This document shows, one piece after another, positions 10,096-19,674 of a DNA stretch of 64,000 bases; the first letter of the stretch is position 1, and each line of letters starts with the position of its first letter. The translations under genes were made by a program, and so were the position numbers. Under the pieces are notes generated by a model. It saw only the letters and a list, made by a program, of their open reading frames with translations, had not been told where the DNA came from and searched no databases. This DNA is from Cohnella luojiensis (GTDB lineage: Bacteria; Bacillota; Bacilli; Paenibacillales; Paenibacillaceae), in the NCBI RefSeq assembly GCF_004564235.1, contig NZ_SOMN01000018.1, forward strand, positions 43,003-107,002, given 5' to 3'.

Positions 10096-11031
10096 TTAGA
10101 ACAAAGCATTGTCCTTATTGACTTTGCGGACGACGTAGTTGGACGTGATTACCAGCACGAAGCCGACGAACGATTGGTATAATCCCGCCGCCGTGCTCAT
10201 TCCGATCTCGCCGGTCGTCTTCAAGCCCCGATAGACGTACGTATCGATAACGTTCGTTACGTTATACAACGTGCCCGAATCGCGGGTAACCTGATAGAAC
10301 AAGCCGAAGTCCGCGTAGAAAATACGTCCGATCGCGAGCAACGTCAGTATCGTCATGAGCGGAGTCAGCATTGGCAAGGTGATGTTGCGAATCTGCTGCC
10401 ATTTATTGGCCCCGTCGATCATGGCCGCCTCGTACAAGGATTTGTCGATCCCCATGATGGCCGCCAGATAGACGACGCTATTATAGCCGAGCGATTTCCA
10501 CAGGAATACAATGACGATAATGAACGGCCAATATTTAGGCTCGGAATAAAACTGAACCGGATCGATGCCGAAGGCGAGGGCGATCTTGTTCACCATGCCC
10601 CTGTCGAAGCTGAGAAAGCTATATGCGAAATAACCGACGATGACCCAGGACAGGAAGTAAGGCATGAACATCCCGGTCTGGTACCATTTCGCCAGCTTCT
10701 TGTTTGCGATTTCGGAAAGGACAATGGCCATTGCCACGGCCAGAACGAGACCAATGAAAATAAAAACGATATTGTAGAGCAACGTATTGCGGGTAATGAT
10801 GAACGCGTCGTCGGTGCTGAATAGGAACTTGAAGTTATCGAAGCCGACCCATCGGCTGTTGATAATGCTGGACAGGAAACCGCCGCTGACGCGATATTCC
10901 TTGAAGGAAATAATCGTGCCGAGCATCGGCAAATACGCGAAGAAGATAAACCATAGGGTGGCGGGAAGCACCATCAGTAGCAGCGCTTTATTGCGATCGA
11001 GATCTTTGGCGAAGCGCCCTAAGGTTTTCAT
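10096..11031 (-). CDS. Sugar ABC transporter permease (LplB/CUT1 type)
   Basis: A 311-residue integral membrane permease with an EAA loop (YEAAMIDGANKWQQIRNITLPMLTPLMTIL). I prefer the ATG at 11031 (MKTLGRF) because AAAGGGTG sits at the right distance; a GTG at 11040 would add three codons. It forms the heterodimeric channel with the permease encoded 33 bases downstream. Expression is probably lower than that of the binding protein because a strong terminator-like hairpin lies just upstream. Confidence 0.92.
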   Translation of the reverse strand: MKTLGRFAKDLDRNKALLLMVLPATLWFIFFAYLPMLGTIISFKEYRVSGGFLSSIINSRWVGFDNFKFLFSTDDAFIITRNTLLYNIVFIFIGLVLAVAMAIVLSEIANKKLAKWYQTGMFMPYFLSWVIVGYFAYSFLSFDRGMVNKIALAFGIDPVQFYSEPKYWPFIIVIVFLWKSLGYNSVVYLAAIMGIDKSLYEAAMIDGANKWQQIRNITLPMLTPLMTILTLLAIGRIFYADFGLFYQVTRDSGTLYNVTNVIDTYVYRGLKTTGEIGMSTAAGLYQSFVGFVLVITSNYVVRKVNKDNALF

Positions 11032-11061
11032 GGGAATCACCCTTTCTGTAAGGTCCGTAAT

Positions 11062-11092
11062 AAAAAAACGGGCGAATGCCGAACATTCGCCC
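11062..11092 (-). terminator. Strong intra-operon hairpin/terminator after the binding-protein gene
   Basis: On the minus strand GGGCGAATG-TTCGG-CATTCGCCC is a perfect 9-bp stem followed by seven T. It lies between the binding-protein stop (11111) and the first permease start (11031). Partial read-through would give much more binding protein than permease. Confidence 0.85.
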
Positions 11093-11110
11093 CGGTACTA
11101 TGATTTGTTC

Positions 11111-12601
11111 TTACTTATTGTTGGCTGTTTTCCAAGCGTCCATCTGGCTTTGCGCTTCGGCTAGGATTTTGCCCAGGCCTGCGTCGTTAAGCTTCTTGAT
11201 CGCTTGAGGCGCATATTTCTCCGGATCGACCGTACCCGTCATCAACGGCGCCCAGAAAGCTTCCTTCGCATTCTGTACGGCCGCGATCTCGTTGGATACC
11301 TTCGTAGGATCGAAGTTGAAGCCAAGAAGGATCGCAGGTTTGCCTGCATCGTTATAGGATTTGAACTGTTCCCATTTGTCGGCAGGATCGCCCGGGTTCA
11401 GGTGTGTCAGCATCACGTTGCCGAGCGAGAAGGTCGGCATGTCGTAGTTTTTGGATTCCGGCAGGTTCTCCATGTAGTTGGCGTCCGTTTTCTTGTAGTG
11501 CGTGCCTTCGATACCGGAGTCTACCAGGTTGCGCAAGACGGGATCCGTATTCAACAGGTTCAGGAATTCCATCGCTTTTTCTTTGTTCTTGGAGTTGGCG
11601 GAGATCGCTTGCATCGAGCCCATGACGGACAGGTTGTAGATCAGCGCGTCGCTTTGCGGCGTCGACACGATCGGGTAACCGTAGCTAGTGGACCATACGT
11701 TGTCCGCGAAAGGCTGAGTCGTCGCTTTGTCCGTGAACCATTTGCCCGTCGCTTGGACGTCCGAGGACGATTCAAGCGTTGCAGCTTCGGTTGGAACGTA
11801 GCCGGCCGTGTAGTACTTGTGCATGGTCGCAAGAGCTTGCTTCATCTCCGGCGTTTCGAATATGTTTACGATTTTGTAGCCGGTGTCGTCAAGCTTGACG
11901 GCAAGCGGGAACTTCTCGATCAGGTAGTCATAAGGCGTATAAGGCATGAAGTTCTTGTCCACTTGAAGAGGGACGACATCCGGGTTGTTCTGCTTAACGG
12001 TCTTAAGCAATGGCTCAAGGCTTTCAAGCGTGCGAACGTCCGCGATGCTCAGCTTGTTCTCGTCGAGAAGGTTCTTGTTGAAGCGCCATACCTCTTGGGC
12101 GGGAAGCTCTTTGTTGGCGGGAACGCCGTAGTTCTTGCCGTCAACCTTGGAGCCTTCCAGGAAAGCCGGGTCCAATACTTCCGTAATGCCTTTGCCTTGC
12201 GCCTTCAGAAGATCGTCGATCGGGGCAAAAGCGCCTTTCCGTGCATTCTGCACGTAGTCGAAAGCCCACGAAGCGGTGAACATGATGTCCATGTCGGCTC
12301 CGGAAGCCGTCAATACCTGCATCTTCTGGTTGTAGTCGCCCCAGTCGATCATGGTCATTTTAACGGTAACGCCGATTTTGTCTTTCGTGTATTTGCTAAC
12401 CTCTCCCATGATCTTGTCGACGTCTTTCTGCGGGGTGCCGATCGTGTACCAGCTAAGCTCGACCGGTTCCTCCGAGTTGCCGGCATTGCCGGTTGGAGAT
12501 GCGTTGTTCGAAGAGCCGTTGTTTCCGCAGGCGCTCAAGAAGAGCATGACTGCCAGAATGGACGCGAGTCCGATCGATAATTTTTTGCGGGTGCTACCCA
12601 T
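11111..12601 (-). CDS. Extracellular sugar-binding lipoprotein (LplA type)
   Basis: A 496-residue lipoprotein that captures the oligosaccharide outside the membrane. The N-terminus is a lipoprotein signal with lipobox LSAC and cleavage before the Cys of ACGNNGSS, followed by a Ser/Asn/Gly-rich spacer. The body matches the family-1 solute-binding fold of LplA/YtcQ proteins (EPVELSWYTIGTPQKDVDKI, GADMDIMFTASW, YGVPANKEL). It is the first structural gene after the regulators and has its own promoter region with a cre-like site. Confidence 0.92.
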   Translation of the reverse strand: MGSTRKKLSIGLASILAVMLFLSACGNNGSSNNASPTGNAGNSEEPVELSWYTIGTPQKDVDKIMGEVSKYTKDKIGVTVKMTMIDWGDYNQKMQVLTASGADMDIMFTASWAFDYVQNARKGAFAPIDDLLKAQGKGITEVLDPAFLEGSKVDGKNYGVPANKELPAQEVWRFNKNLLDENKLSIADVRTLESLEPLLKTVKQNNPDVVPLQVDKNFMPYTPYDYLIEKFPLAVKLDDTGYKIVNIFETPEMKQALATMHKYYTAGYVPTEAATLESSSDVQATGKWFTDKATTQPFADNVWSTSYGYPIVSTPQSDALIYNLSVMGSMQAISANSKNKEKAMEFLNLLNTDPVLRNLVDSGIEGTHYKKTDANYMENLPESKNYDMPTFSLGNVMLTHLNPGDPADKWEQFKSYNDAGKPAILLGFNFDPTKVSNEIAAVQNAKEAFWAPLMTGTVDPEKYAPQAIKKLNDAGLGKILAEAQSQMDAWKTANNK

Positions 12602-12666
12602 GGTATTGCCTCCCTTTGTCTGTGTGACGCGTATGTTCTTGCAACTTCTATTTGTATCTTATCGAA

Positions 12667-12680
12667 TGAAAACATTTTCA
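12667..12680. promoter_or_regulatory. Cre-like catabolite-repression site upstream of the sugar-binding protein
   Basis: TGAAAACATTTTCA is a perfect 14-bp palindrome matching the CcpA cre consensus (TGWAARCGYWWWCA) except at the central G. It lies about 70 bases upstream of the lipoprotein start in a 140-bp AT-rich promoter region. Repression by CcpA in the presence of preferred sugars would fit the gene's role. Confidence 0.55.
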
Positions 12681-12744
12681 AAAATATTAGAAAACAAAGA
12701 TTAAGTGTACAAACTAAAGAAAGGAACCGCTTAACGCTTTCGCG

Positions 12745-14262
12745 TTACTGCAGCCCCTTGTATTCGCTCGGCACGATGCCGACATGCTTCTTGAATTGCT
12801 TGTAGAAATAGCCGATTTCCCAGTAACCGACTTGCTTGGCGATTTCATTCACCTTCAAACGGCTATCAATTAGCAGCGCTTTGGCCTTGTCGATGCGGAA
12901 TTTGTTTATGTAATCCGCGAATGTATCGCCCGTCTGCTTGTGGAAAAGCTGGCCGAGATAATTGGGATGGATGTGGTATTGCTGTCCGAGCGTTTTCAAA
13001 GTCAGGGCTTCCGCGTAATGCTCTTGGATATACCGCAGCACCTGCTTGATAACCGGACTCATGTCCTCGCCGGAGAACGAATCGATGGCATAGAGCGACA
13101 CTTCCTTGACGGCATCCTCGACGCCTTCCAAGGTAGCCGCGGCCATCGCTTTATCGAGCGCGTCCTTGTAAGCCTCCGTAGAGTCGGCCCGATTGAGCTT
13201 ATCGGCTTCCATCTTCATCCGGATGATCAACTCGACCGCCGCGCTCTTCGTTCTCGCGGGGTTCATGCCCTCCGCAGCCCTTATGGCCGCGAAATCGCTG
13301 CCGATCCGTCCCAGTAATTCAGCCTTATCCTTGGCCATGATCGACTTAGCATAGGTTTCCCAGTCCAATAGGTCCTTTGGAAAAGAGGGCGATGCCGATG
13401 GCAGCTGCCCATAATCGACGAAATGCAGATCCGGCATCACCAGGAAGTATTGCTGCGCTTTGCGCGCTTGTTCATAGCTCTTGCCGGTCTCGGCCATGGG
13501 CTGCACGCTGCCGAGCGCGATGCGAATTCGGGAATTTCGGCTCTCCCAGGCTTTAGCCAAATTGCCAAGAGCCTTCACCGCTATACCTTTCCCATGCTCC
13601 GCATCGTCCATGCAGAAGACAATGACCATACTGCCGTCGGCGTCATGGAACCGTAGGAACTCACCGGCTCTTTCGAGCAGCCTTTCCGCGGCTTCGTAAG
13701 CTTCTCCCGAATCGTCGGATAACCGAATAATCGCGATAGCCGCATAAGGCTTCGTCAGATCGATGCCGAGAAGCGCCGTCCTCTCCGCCAGCTCCGGAGG
13801 AGCGATGCGTCCAGAGATCCAGCGGGTCATGACGTTATCTCTCAGAATGCCGATCTCGTCTTTCCCGAAGACCCTCTCCGGTTTGCCCGCATTCAGCTTA
13901 TCTACCGTGCCGACCAACGTAGCTTCCAATTCTTCGAAGCGAATCGGCTTGAGCAGGTAATTCTCGATGCCAAGCCGCATGCCTTCCTTCAAATAGCCGA
14001 ATTCGTTAAAGCCGCTCAGAATAATGACCTTCAGATGCGGCAGGAACGAGCGGGCTTGGCGGATGAGTTCCAGACCGTCCATGACCGGCATCGAAATGTC
14101 CGTAATCAGAATATCCGCCGGCACCTGCCGCAGCCGCTCCAGCGCTTCCTCCCCGTCCTCCGCGCTGCCGACGATCTCAAGCCCGAAGGCGGACCAGTCC
14201 ACCGCGTCGCTCAAGCCTTCGCTAATGAACGGTTCGTCGTCTACGAGCAATACTTTATACAT
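12745..14262 (-). CDS. YesN-type response regulator, AraC family
   Basis: A 505-residue two-component regulator. The N-terminal receiver domain has the acidic pair in LLVDDE, phospho-acceptor Asp in DILITDISMPVMDG (about residue 55) and the conserved Lys in LLKPIRF. A middle domain of about 250 residues follows. The C-terminal AraC-type double helix-turn-helix is at about 400-505 (TLKTLGQQYHIHPNYLGQLF and VNEIAKQVGYWEIGYFYKQFKKHVGIVPSEYK). It overlaps the sensor gene by 8 bases. The likely target is the promoter of the binding-protein gene just downstream. Confidence 0.93.
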   Translation of the reverse strand: MYKVLLVDDEPFISEGLSDAVDWSAFGLEIVGSAEDGEEALERLRQVPADILITDISMPVMDGLELIRQARSFLPHLKVIILSGFNEFGYLKEGMRLGIENYLLKPIRFEELEATLVGTVDKLNAGKPERVFGKDEIGILRDNVMTRWISGRIAPPELAERTALLGIDLTKPYAAIAIIRLSDDSGEAYEAAERLLERAGEFLRFHDADGSMVIVFCMDDAEHGKGIAVKALGNLAKAWESRNSRIRIALGSVQPMAETGKSYEQARKAQQYFLVMPDLHFVDYGQLPSASPSFPKDLLDWETYAKSIMAKDKAELLGRIGSDFAAIRAAEGMNPARTKSAAVELIIRMKMEADKLNRADSTEAYKDALDKAMAAATLEGVEDAVKEVSLYAIDSFSGEDMSPVIKQVLRYIQEHYAEALTLKTLGQQYHIHPNYLGQLFHKQTGDTFADYINKFRIDKAKALLIDSRLKVNEIAKQVGYWEIGYFYKQFKKHVGIVPSEYKGLQ

Positions 14263-16084
14263 TCTTGGCTTCCTCTCTTTCCTCCGGCGCGGGCCAGCTC
14301 ACGGTAACCGTAGTCCCGTTCCCCGGTTCGCTCTCGATGTTTACCCCGTAAGAGGGTCCGTAAACTAACCTTAGCCGTTCATGCACGCTGCGCAGCCCGA
14401 AGGATTGTCCTTGCTCGGCCTCCGGCAAATTCAGCGCCTGCATCATTTGCTTAAGCTTCCCGGGCTCGACCCCTTTGCCATTGTCGCGGATTCGAACGAC
14501 GACCAGCCCGTCCTCCTTGGCGGCATCGATCGTCAACCGGTTATCCTTGCGCCGCGACTCCATGCCGTGCACGATATAGTTCTCGACGATAGGCTGCAGC
14601 AGCATCTTGAACACGGGTATATTCAAGATTTCGGGCTCGCACTCGATCGAATACGCAAACTTGTTCTTGTATCGGATCCGGAAGAGCTCCAGGTACAATC
14701 TGCACATCTCCAGCTCCTCGCCCAGCGTGTTCTCGGGACTTAGGCTAACCGAATTACGGAATAAAGCGGCCAAGCTGTATATCATTTCCCCCACATCTTC
14801 CGCGCCCTGGGACATCGCCCGCATCCGGATCACTTCCAGCGTATTGTAGAGGAAGTGCGGATTCACCCTTGCTTGCAGCGCGGCGAGCTCCGTCTGCTTC
14901 ATGCGGATTTCGGCCTTGTATTCCCGGTCGATATGCCTGCCCAGCTCGTCGAGCATATCGTTAAAGCTATGCGAGATTTGACCGAGCTCGTCCTCCCTGG
15001 AATCCTGGAGGCGGGCGTTCAGATCGCCGCCCTCGACCTTTTTCATGAAATAGACGATTCTGTTCGTTCGCCTCGCTATGTTAAAGATCACGAGGGAAGG
15101 AATAATGACGGCGACCGCTATGCAGATGGAGCTGATTAGAATGATCGTCCTCTTCAGTCCCGCGTATGCTTCCGCCACCACGCTTTTCGGAGAGATGCCT
15201 ACGACGATATAGCCGGCTTTGTTCTGAGTCAAGGTGGAGATATAAGAGGGCTCGTCCAGCGTTTCGACATCCCTAAGGGAGCCGATCTGCTCCATATACG
15301 GGAAAACCCGACCGTAATAACGATTCGAGGAGTCGGATAAGACTTGTCCGTCCGGCGTCAGAACAAGAATCGTCCCCTTTAGCGGGGTGCGGCTTTGCTC
15401 AAGGGCTTTGTTCACCATTCCGGCGTCGAAATAAACGAGCATCTGCCCGATATTTTTCAGCGTATTCTTATCGTTCACTTGGCTGCGCATGGAATACAGC
15501 TGCGGGTTCCATTGCCCGATCAGCTTTCGGATCCACGTGTTCGGCGTCGCCGCGATGGGCCCTTCCGCAGCCATGACCTCGGGAATGTAGGAACGCGTCG
15601 GGTTCGTGGAGTATAGCTTGCGTGGACCGTTCGAATTAAAGACGTACATCTGCTGCATCTCGGTGCTATAGAGGAGGACGTTCTGAATGTCGGGATCCGA
15701 TTCCATCCGGTTCGCGAGAAAGCTCAGAATATCCACCGCGCTCTCGTTGCCGCCCGCGTAGTTCTGATCCAGCATGTATTGCACGTAGTCGTTATACGGA
15801 TGCCTGAGAAAATAAGACGCGTTGCTCGCGAGCAGGTCGTTCCGGTAAATATCCTGAACCGTGTTCTGGACCCAATCGTATTTCTGCTCGAGGTAACGGT
15901 TGACCCGGTCCATCGCCTGCTTCTGGTTGTTTAGTTCGCTATTCACGATGGATGCGGACATGAGGTTATATAGCAAATAGGAAAGCGTGATGATCGTCAA
16001 GTTGACGATGATCGCGAAGACGAATATGACTTTGATGAACAGGTTATTGCGAATGTAGTTGCGGTAAATCTTCCCGAGTCGCAC
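14255..16084 (-). CDS. YesM-type sensor histidine kinase
   Basis: A 609-residue membrane sensor. I place the start at a GTG at 16084 (VRLGKIYRN), with AGAGAAGG seven bases upstream. The longer frame to 16192 would begin upstream of the extended -10 element at 16124-16132 and lacks a good translation signal. The order is: TM1 (about VIFVFAIIVNLTIITLSYLL), an extracellular dCache-like sensor, TM2 (TIILISSICIAVAVIIPSLVIF), HAMP, His box RVNPHFLYNTLEVI, and a HATPase domain with N box (LLQPIVENYIVHG) and G box (IRDNGKGV). It probably senses the glycan through the transporter or directly. Confidence 0.92.
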   Translation of the reverse strand: MRLGKIYRNYIRNNLFIKVIFVFAIIVNLTIITLSYLLYNLMSASIVNSELNNQKQAMDRVNRYLEQKYDWVQNTVQDIYRNDLLASNASYFLRHPYNDYVQYMLDQNYAGGNESAVDILSFLANRMESDPDIQNVLLYSTEMQQMYVFNSNGPRKLYSTNPTRSYIPEVMAAEGPIAATPNTWIRKLIGQWNPQLYSMRSQVNDKNTLKNIGQMLVYFDAGMVNKALEQSRTPLKGTILVLTPDGQVLSDSSNRYYGRVFPYMEQIGSLRDVETLDEPSYISTLTQNKAGYIVVGISPKSVVAEAYAGLKRTIILISSICIAVAVIIPSLVIFNIARRTNRIVYFMKKVEGGDLNARLQDSREDELGQISHSFNDMLDELGRHIDREYKAEIRMKQTELAALQARVNPHFLYNTLEVIRMRAMSQGAEDVGEMIYSLAALFRNSVSLSPENTLGEELEMCRLYLELFRIRYKNKFAYSIECEPEILNIPVFKMLLQPIVENYIVHGMESRRKDNRLTIDAAKEDGLVVVRIRDNGKGVEPGKLKQMMQALNLPEAEQGQSFGLRSVHERLRLVYGPSYGVNIESEPGNGTTVTVSWPAPEEREEAKNV

Positions 16085-16123
16085 CTTGAAGCCTTCTCTC
16101 GCTCGAATGATGTTGTTGCCGCC

Positions 16124-16132
16124 ATTATAACA
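16124..16132 (-). promoter_or_regulatory. Extended -10 promoter of the yesM-yesN pair
   Basis: The minus strand reads TGTTATAAT, a perfect -10 hexamer with the TGn extension. It would put the transcript start about 33 bases before the GTG at 16084. No convincing -35 box is visible, which is normal for extended -10 promoters. Confidence 0.6.
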
Positions 16133-16264
16133 CGAGCGCATCTTCAGTTCATTCAATGTTCTATGATTTGCCGCAGGATATGGTAGATTCATGGTGAGAA
16201 AACAGCTATCATTGAAGCAGTTGCTGCCTCAGGCTTGCCCCTATACATGAGGAGAGAACCACCC

Positions 16265-18004
16265 ATGAGATGGCTCAAGAAAAGTTTATTCGCTAAGCTG
16301 CTTGTCGTAATGCTAATATCTGCAACCGTTCCCTTCACGCTATCGAATATGATTTCCTATAAAACGACATCTACTTCGGTGGAACGGCAGATCATCGAAT
16401 TAAATCTGAATACGATGGATGTCGGTTTGGAACATGTACAACGTTATTTGCATGACTTGAATCGGATCTCCGTTTCTTTGTATTATCGGGAAACGCTAAT
16501 GAATGATTTGCGGCAAAGCGTGTTTCTTCCTAATCAAATCCTTTCTATAGGCAACCAGATCAATCTAATGTATAATCAGCGTTCGGAATTCCGCGGCGTA
16601 ACCTATACCAGCGCTATAAACGGCCAGACTTTTACCCGATTCAAAGAAGGGCTTCCCGCAAACACATCACATCCGTTCAACTCTTCCATCGGGCAGACTG
16701 AAAATAGGCTTTATACGGTATCCCATGTGGGTAATGAAAGGGTATTGGCCGTCCATAAAAAGCTGATCGACTATCCGGACCCTCAAGTATTAGGGTATTT
16801 ATCCATATACAGCGGGCTAGAGGAAATAGGCAATCTAATTCGTTCCGCGGCAAGCCCCTCCAAGGATCAAGTGTTTCTATATCTTCACGAGAACATGGAG
16901 CTTCTTTATGCAACCGAGGAGTCCGCGCCCCACCATGAGTGGACTATTAGCAAGGTATCTGATCTGACGGGTAAACGGGGAGTGTTCAACGGAAATTTAA
17001 ACGGTGAGAACGGTATCTTTATCTATGTGAAAAAGAATTATTTGGAATTGCCGCTAACCGTATTCAAGTTCGTAAGCAATACAGCCATCAATGAATCGGC
17101 AAATCAAACGTTGAACAGATCACTCCTTATTCAATCTATCGCCATTTTGTTCGTGATTATATTGGCTTCGACTTTGAGCTACCTGACGCTTGCTCCGATC
17201 AAGCGGCTTCTGCGTACGATTGCACGCGTTCAAACCGGTAACTTTGATGTGAAACCGGAAGGAGAACGTTTGGACGAGCTGGGGATCCTTGAAAAGAGGT
17301 TTCAAACTATGATCCGGAATCTCGACGATTTGATGAACCGGGAATACCGAAATCGGTTGGAATTGTCGACGGCGCAAATAAAGATGCTTCAAGCTCAAAT
17401 CAATCCTCATTTTCTCTATAATGCCCTGCAATCCATTGGGACACTGGCGCTTCGTCACGGTTCGGAGGAAATTAACAAAAAAATTGCCGAATTAGGCTCA
17501 ATTCTTCGTTACAGCATGGATTTTAAGGTAGAAGAGGTTACCATGCAGACGGAGATTCAGCATATTGAGCATTACTTATCTTTGCAAACAGGCAGATTTA
17601 GAAACAGGTTATTGTACACACTAAGCTGTTCCGAGGAAGCCATGCAGGTTCGTATACCTAAGATGATCCTGCAGCCTTTGATTGAAAACAGTATTATTCA
17701 TGGCTTGGAAAGAGGCAAGGGATCGGGGACGCTGCATATCTCCATCGAGATGGACGATGAGCTTTGGATTCGCATCATCGATAACGGCAAGGGGATACCG
17801 CCTGAAACGATAGAACGAATCCGCAAGGATTACGCGAAACAAGAGCTTCATTCCGGTGAAGAAAGCGGAATCGGACTTATCAATGTATTAAACCGGATGA
17901 GACTGTACTTTGGCCAGGAGTTCAGCTGGGAAATAAATAGTATTCCTTATGAAGTGACAACCATCTCACTACAGATTGCAGGCAATGGGCTGAGAAAGGA
18001 GTGA
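16265..18004 (+). CDS. YesM-type sensor histidine kinase (second system)
   Basis: A 579-residue membrane kinase that diverges from the preceding one. The ATG at 16265 (MRWLKKSLFAKLLVVM) has GAGGAGAG eight bases upstream; a TTG ten codons earlier is less likely. TM1 is near the N-terminus, then an extracellular sensor, TM2 (SIAILFVIILASTLSYLTL), HAMP, the His box (QAQINPHFLYNALQSIG), and a HATPase domain with LQPLIENSIIHG and IIDNGKGIPP. The regulator gene follows after 7 bases. It is less GC-rich than the first system, so the two are not a recent tandem copy. Confidence 0.93.
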   Translation: MRWLKKSLFAKLLVVMLISATVPFTLSNMISYKTTSTSVERQIIELNLNTMDVGLEHVQRYLHDLNRISVSLYYRETLMNDLRQSVFLPNQILSIGNQINLMYNQRSEFRGVTYTSAINGQTFTRFKEGLPANTSHPFNSSIGQTENRLYTVSHVGNERVLAVHKKLIDYPDPQVLGYLSIYSGLEEIGNLIRSAASPSKDQVFLYLHENMELLYATEESAPHHEWTISKVSDLTGKRGVFNGNLNGENGIFIYVKKNYLELPLTVFKFVSNTAINESANQTLNRSLLIQSIAILFVIILASTLSYLTLAPIKRLLRTIARVQTGNFDVKPEGERLDELGILEKRFQTMIRNLDDLMNREYRNRLELSTAQIKMLQAQINPHFLYNALQSIGTLALRHGSEEINKKIAELGSILRYSMDFKVEEVTMQTEIQHIEHYLSLQTGRFRNRLLYTLSCSEEAMQVRIPKMILQPLIENSIIHGLERGKGSGTLHISIEMDDELWIRIIDNGKGIPPETIERIRKDYAKQELHSGEESGIGLINVLNRMRLYFGQEFSWEINSIPYEVTTISLQIAGNGLRKE

Positions 18005-18011
18005 CGATATC

Positions 18012-19568
18012 ATGAAGGTTCTTATTGCCGATGACGAGGAGCATGTGAGAGAAGGGATCGAACTGGCCATTGATTGGGCTAGGTTCGGAGTAGAGGAAAG
18101 GCTTTTTGCAGCTGACGGCAACCAGGCGATCCAGCTCATTCGTCGGTATCAGCCACCTGTCTTGTTCTGTGATATGAGTATGCCTGGAATGGATGGCCTG
18201 GAATTGCTCCGGCACGTACGCGAAGAGGGATTAGACATCCAGATCATTGTTGTGAGCGGTTACGATGACTTTATCTATACACGTGCAGCGATAAAGGCTA
18301 ATGGCGTGGATTATATCCTGAAACCATTCTGGAAACAGGATTTGGAAGAGGCGTTGGGCAAAGCCATAGCCGCATGGAGACAATCCGAATCGAGCCAGCG
18401 CGATTATCAGCAAACGCAATACCGTCTAAAGCAAGCCGACGCTATGCTAGACGAGCAGAAGCTCGCTTCGTATTTTAACGGGGAGACCGGTTATCACGAA
18501 GGCCTGCGAGGATTGCTAGTTAAAACCGGGCTTCCGCTCGAGCTCATTAGAGTTGCCCTGATTTTGCCTCAAAATAGGAAGGACCTTGTCGATCGCCGCT
18601 TCTACGGGGATGAAGAATTGTTCATCTTTGCCGTTAACAATATTCTGCATGAGATTCTAAAACCATATGGGGTGCACTATCTGTGTAAATTGGATGAATA
18701 TCAATGGCTGTTATTATCCAGCGCAAAGGAAGGATTCAGCACTTCTAAGGAATGTCAGCGCTATCTAGCGAAAACTACAGAAGCATGGGATTCGACATTA
18801 GGACTGAAAGTGCTGACGGGATTAGCCGATCAGGAGGCTGATCTCCATTCGCTTCCAGAAGCCGTAAGGGCTGCACGGGCCATTCTGCTTCAGAGCAAAT
18901 TGCAGCACACGGATACTCCAAGTAAGTTGCTTCAAGAAGTACCTCCCCGCTTTCTGGATCAGCAGGTACTATTGCGGGCCGCATTGAAAAATAAAGATAA
19001 ATTGTACGCAGCGGAGATCATTCACTCTTTTGTACAGAAGCTTAAAGAACACGAGCTTCAGTTAAAGAAGCTTCAGGTTTCTACGATTGAAGCCAATCTC
19101 ATGCTGGAGCACGCGAGTCAAATGATTTCCTCCTCAGGTGAAACGGGGGTAAAGTTCATTCCGCTTTGGATTAGCGATTTGAATGAATGGGAGAGCTTAC
19201 AAATTCAGCAATGGTGGGCGTTAATGGAGAGCGAAGGAAGCGAAAGCTTAGGTTCAAGAGGCATTCAGGCAGTTCATGATTATATCCGCATGCATTTTCA
19301 AAATGAGCTGTCACTTTCCGCATTATCAGAAAGGTTTCATTTTAGCCCGCAGTATATTTCTAAAAAATTCAAAGAAATATACAATACAACGGTCATGACA
19401 TACATAATCGAATTAAGGATGGAAAAGGCTAAATCCTTGCTTACTCACACCGAGATGCAAGTTTCGGAAATCGCTAATTCTCTAGGATATACGGACGAGA
19501 ACTATTTCGGTAAAGTGTTCAGAAAGGTTAACGGTGTATCCCCGCTTCAATATCGGAAGCAACAATGA
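18012..19568 (+). CDS. YesN-type response regulator, AraC family (second system)
   Basis: A 518-residue response regulator. Receiver domain at 1-120 with LIADDEEHVREG, phospho-acceptor Asp in PPVLFCDMSMPGMDG and Lys in YILKPFW. A long linker domain follows. The C-terminal AraC helix-turn-helix pair is at about 415-518 (LSLSALSERFHFSPQYISKKFKEIY, VSEIANSLGYTDENYFGKVFRKVNGVSPLQYRK). It lies directly before the transporter genes it probably activates. Confidence 0.93.
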   Translation: MKVLIADDEEHVREGIELAIDWARFGVEERLFAADGNQAIQLIRRYQPPVLFCDMSMPGMDGLELLRHVREEGLDIQIIVVSGYDDFIYTRAAIKANGVDYILKPFWKQDLEEALGKAIAAWRQSESSQRDYQQTQYRLKQADAMLDEQKLASYFNGETGYHEGLRGLLVKTGLPLELIRVALILPQNRKDLVDRRFYGDEELFIFAVNNILHEILKPYGVHYLCKLDEYQWLLLSSAKEGFSTSKECQRYLAKTTEAWDSTLGLKVLTGLADQEADLHSLPEAVRAARAILLQSKLQHTDTPSKLLQEVPPRFLDQQVLLRAALKNKDKLYAAEIIHSFVQKLKEHELQLKKLQVSTIEANLMLEHASQMISSSGETGVKFIPLWISDLNEWESLQIQQWWALMESEGSESLGSRGIQAVHDYIRMHFQNELSLSALSERFHFSPQYISKKFKEIYNTTVMTYIIELRMEKAKSLLTHTEMQVSEIANSLGYTDENYFGKVFRKVNGVSPLQYRKQQ

Positions 19569-19674
19569 GATTCAGATGTTCCTCTTTTGAGCGAGAATAT
19601 TCCCTGCCTTATTCGGACTGTCGCCCGTAAAATGAGGGAGTACGAAAGAACAACCATAGGGGGCACTGAAACTA

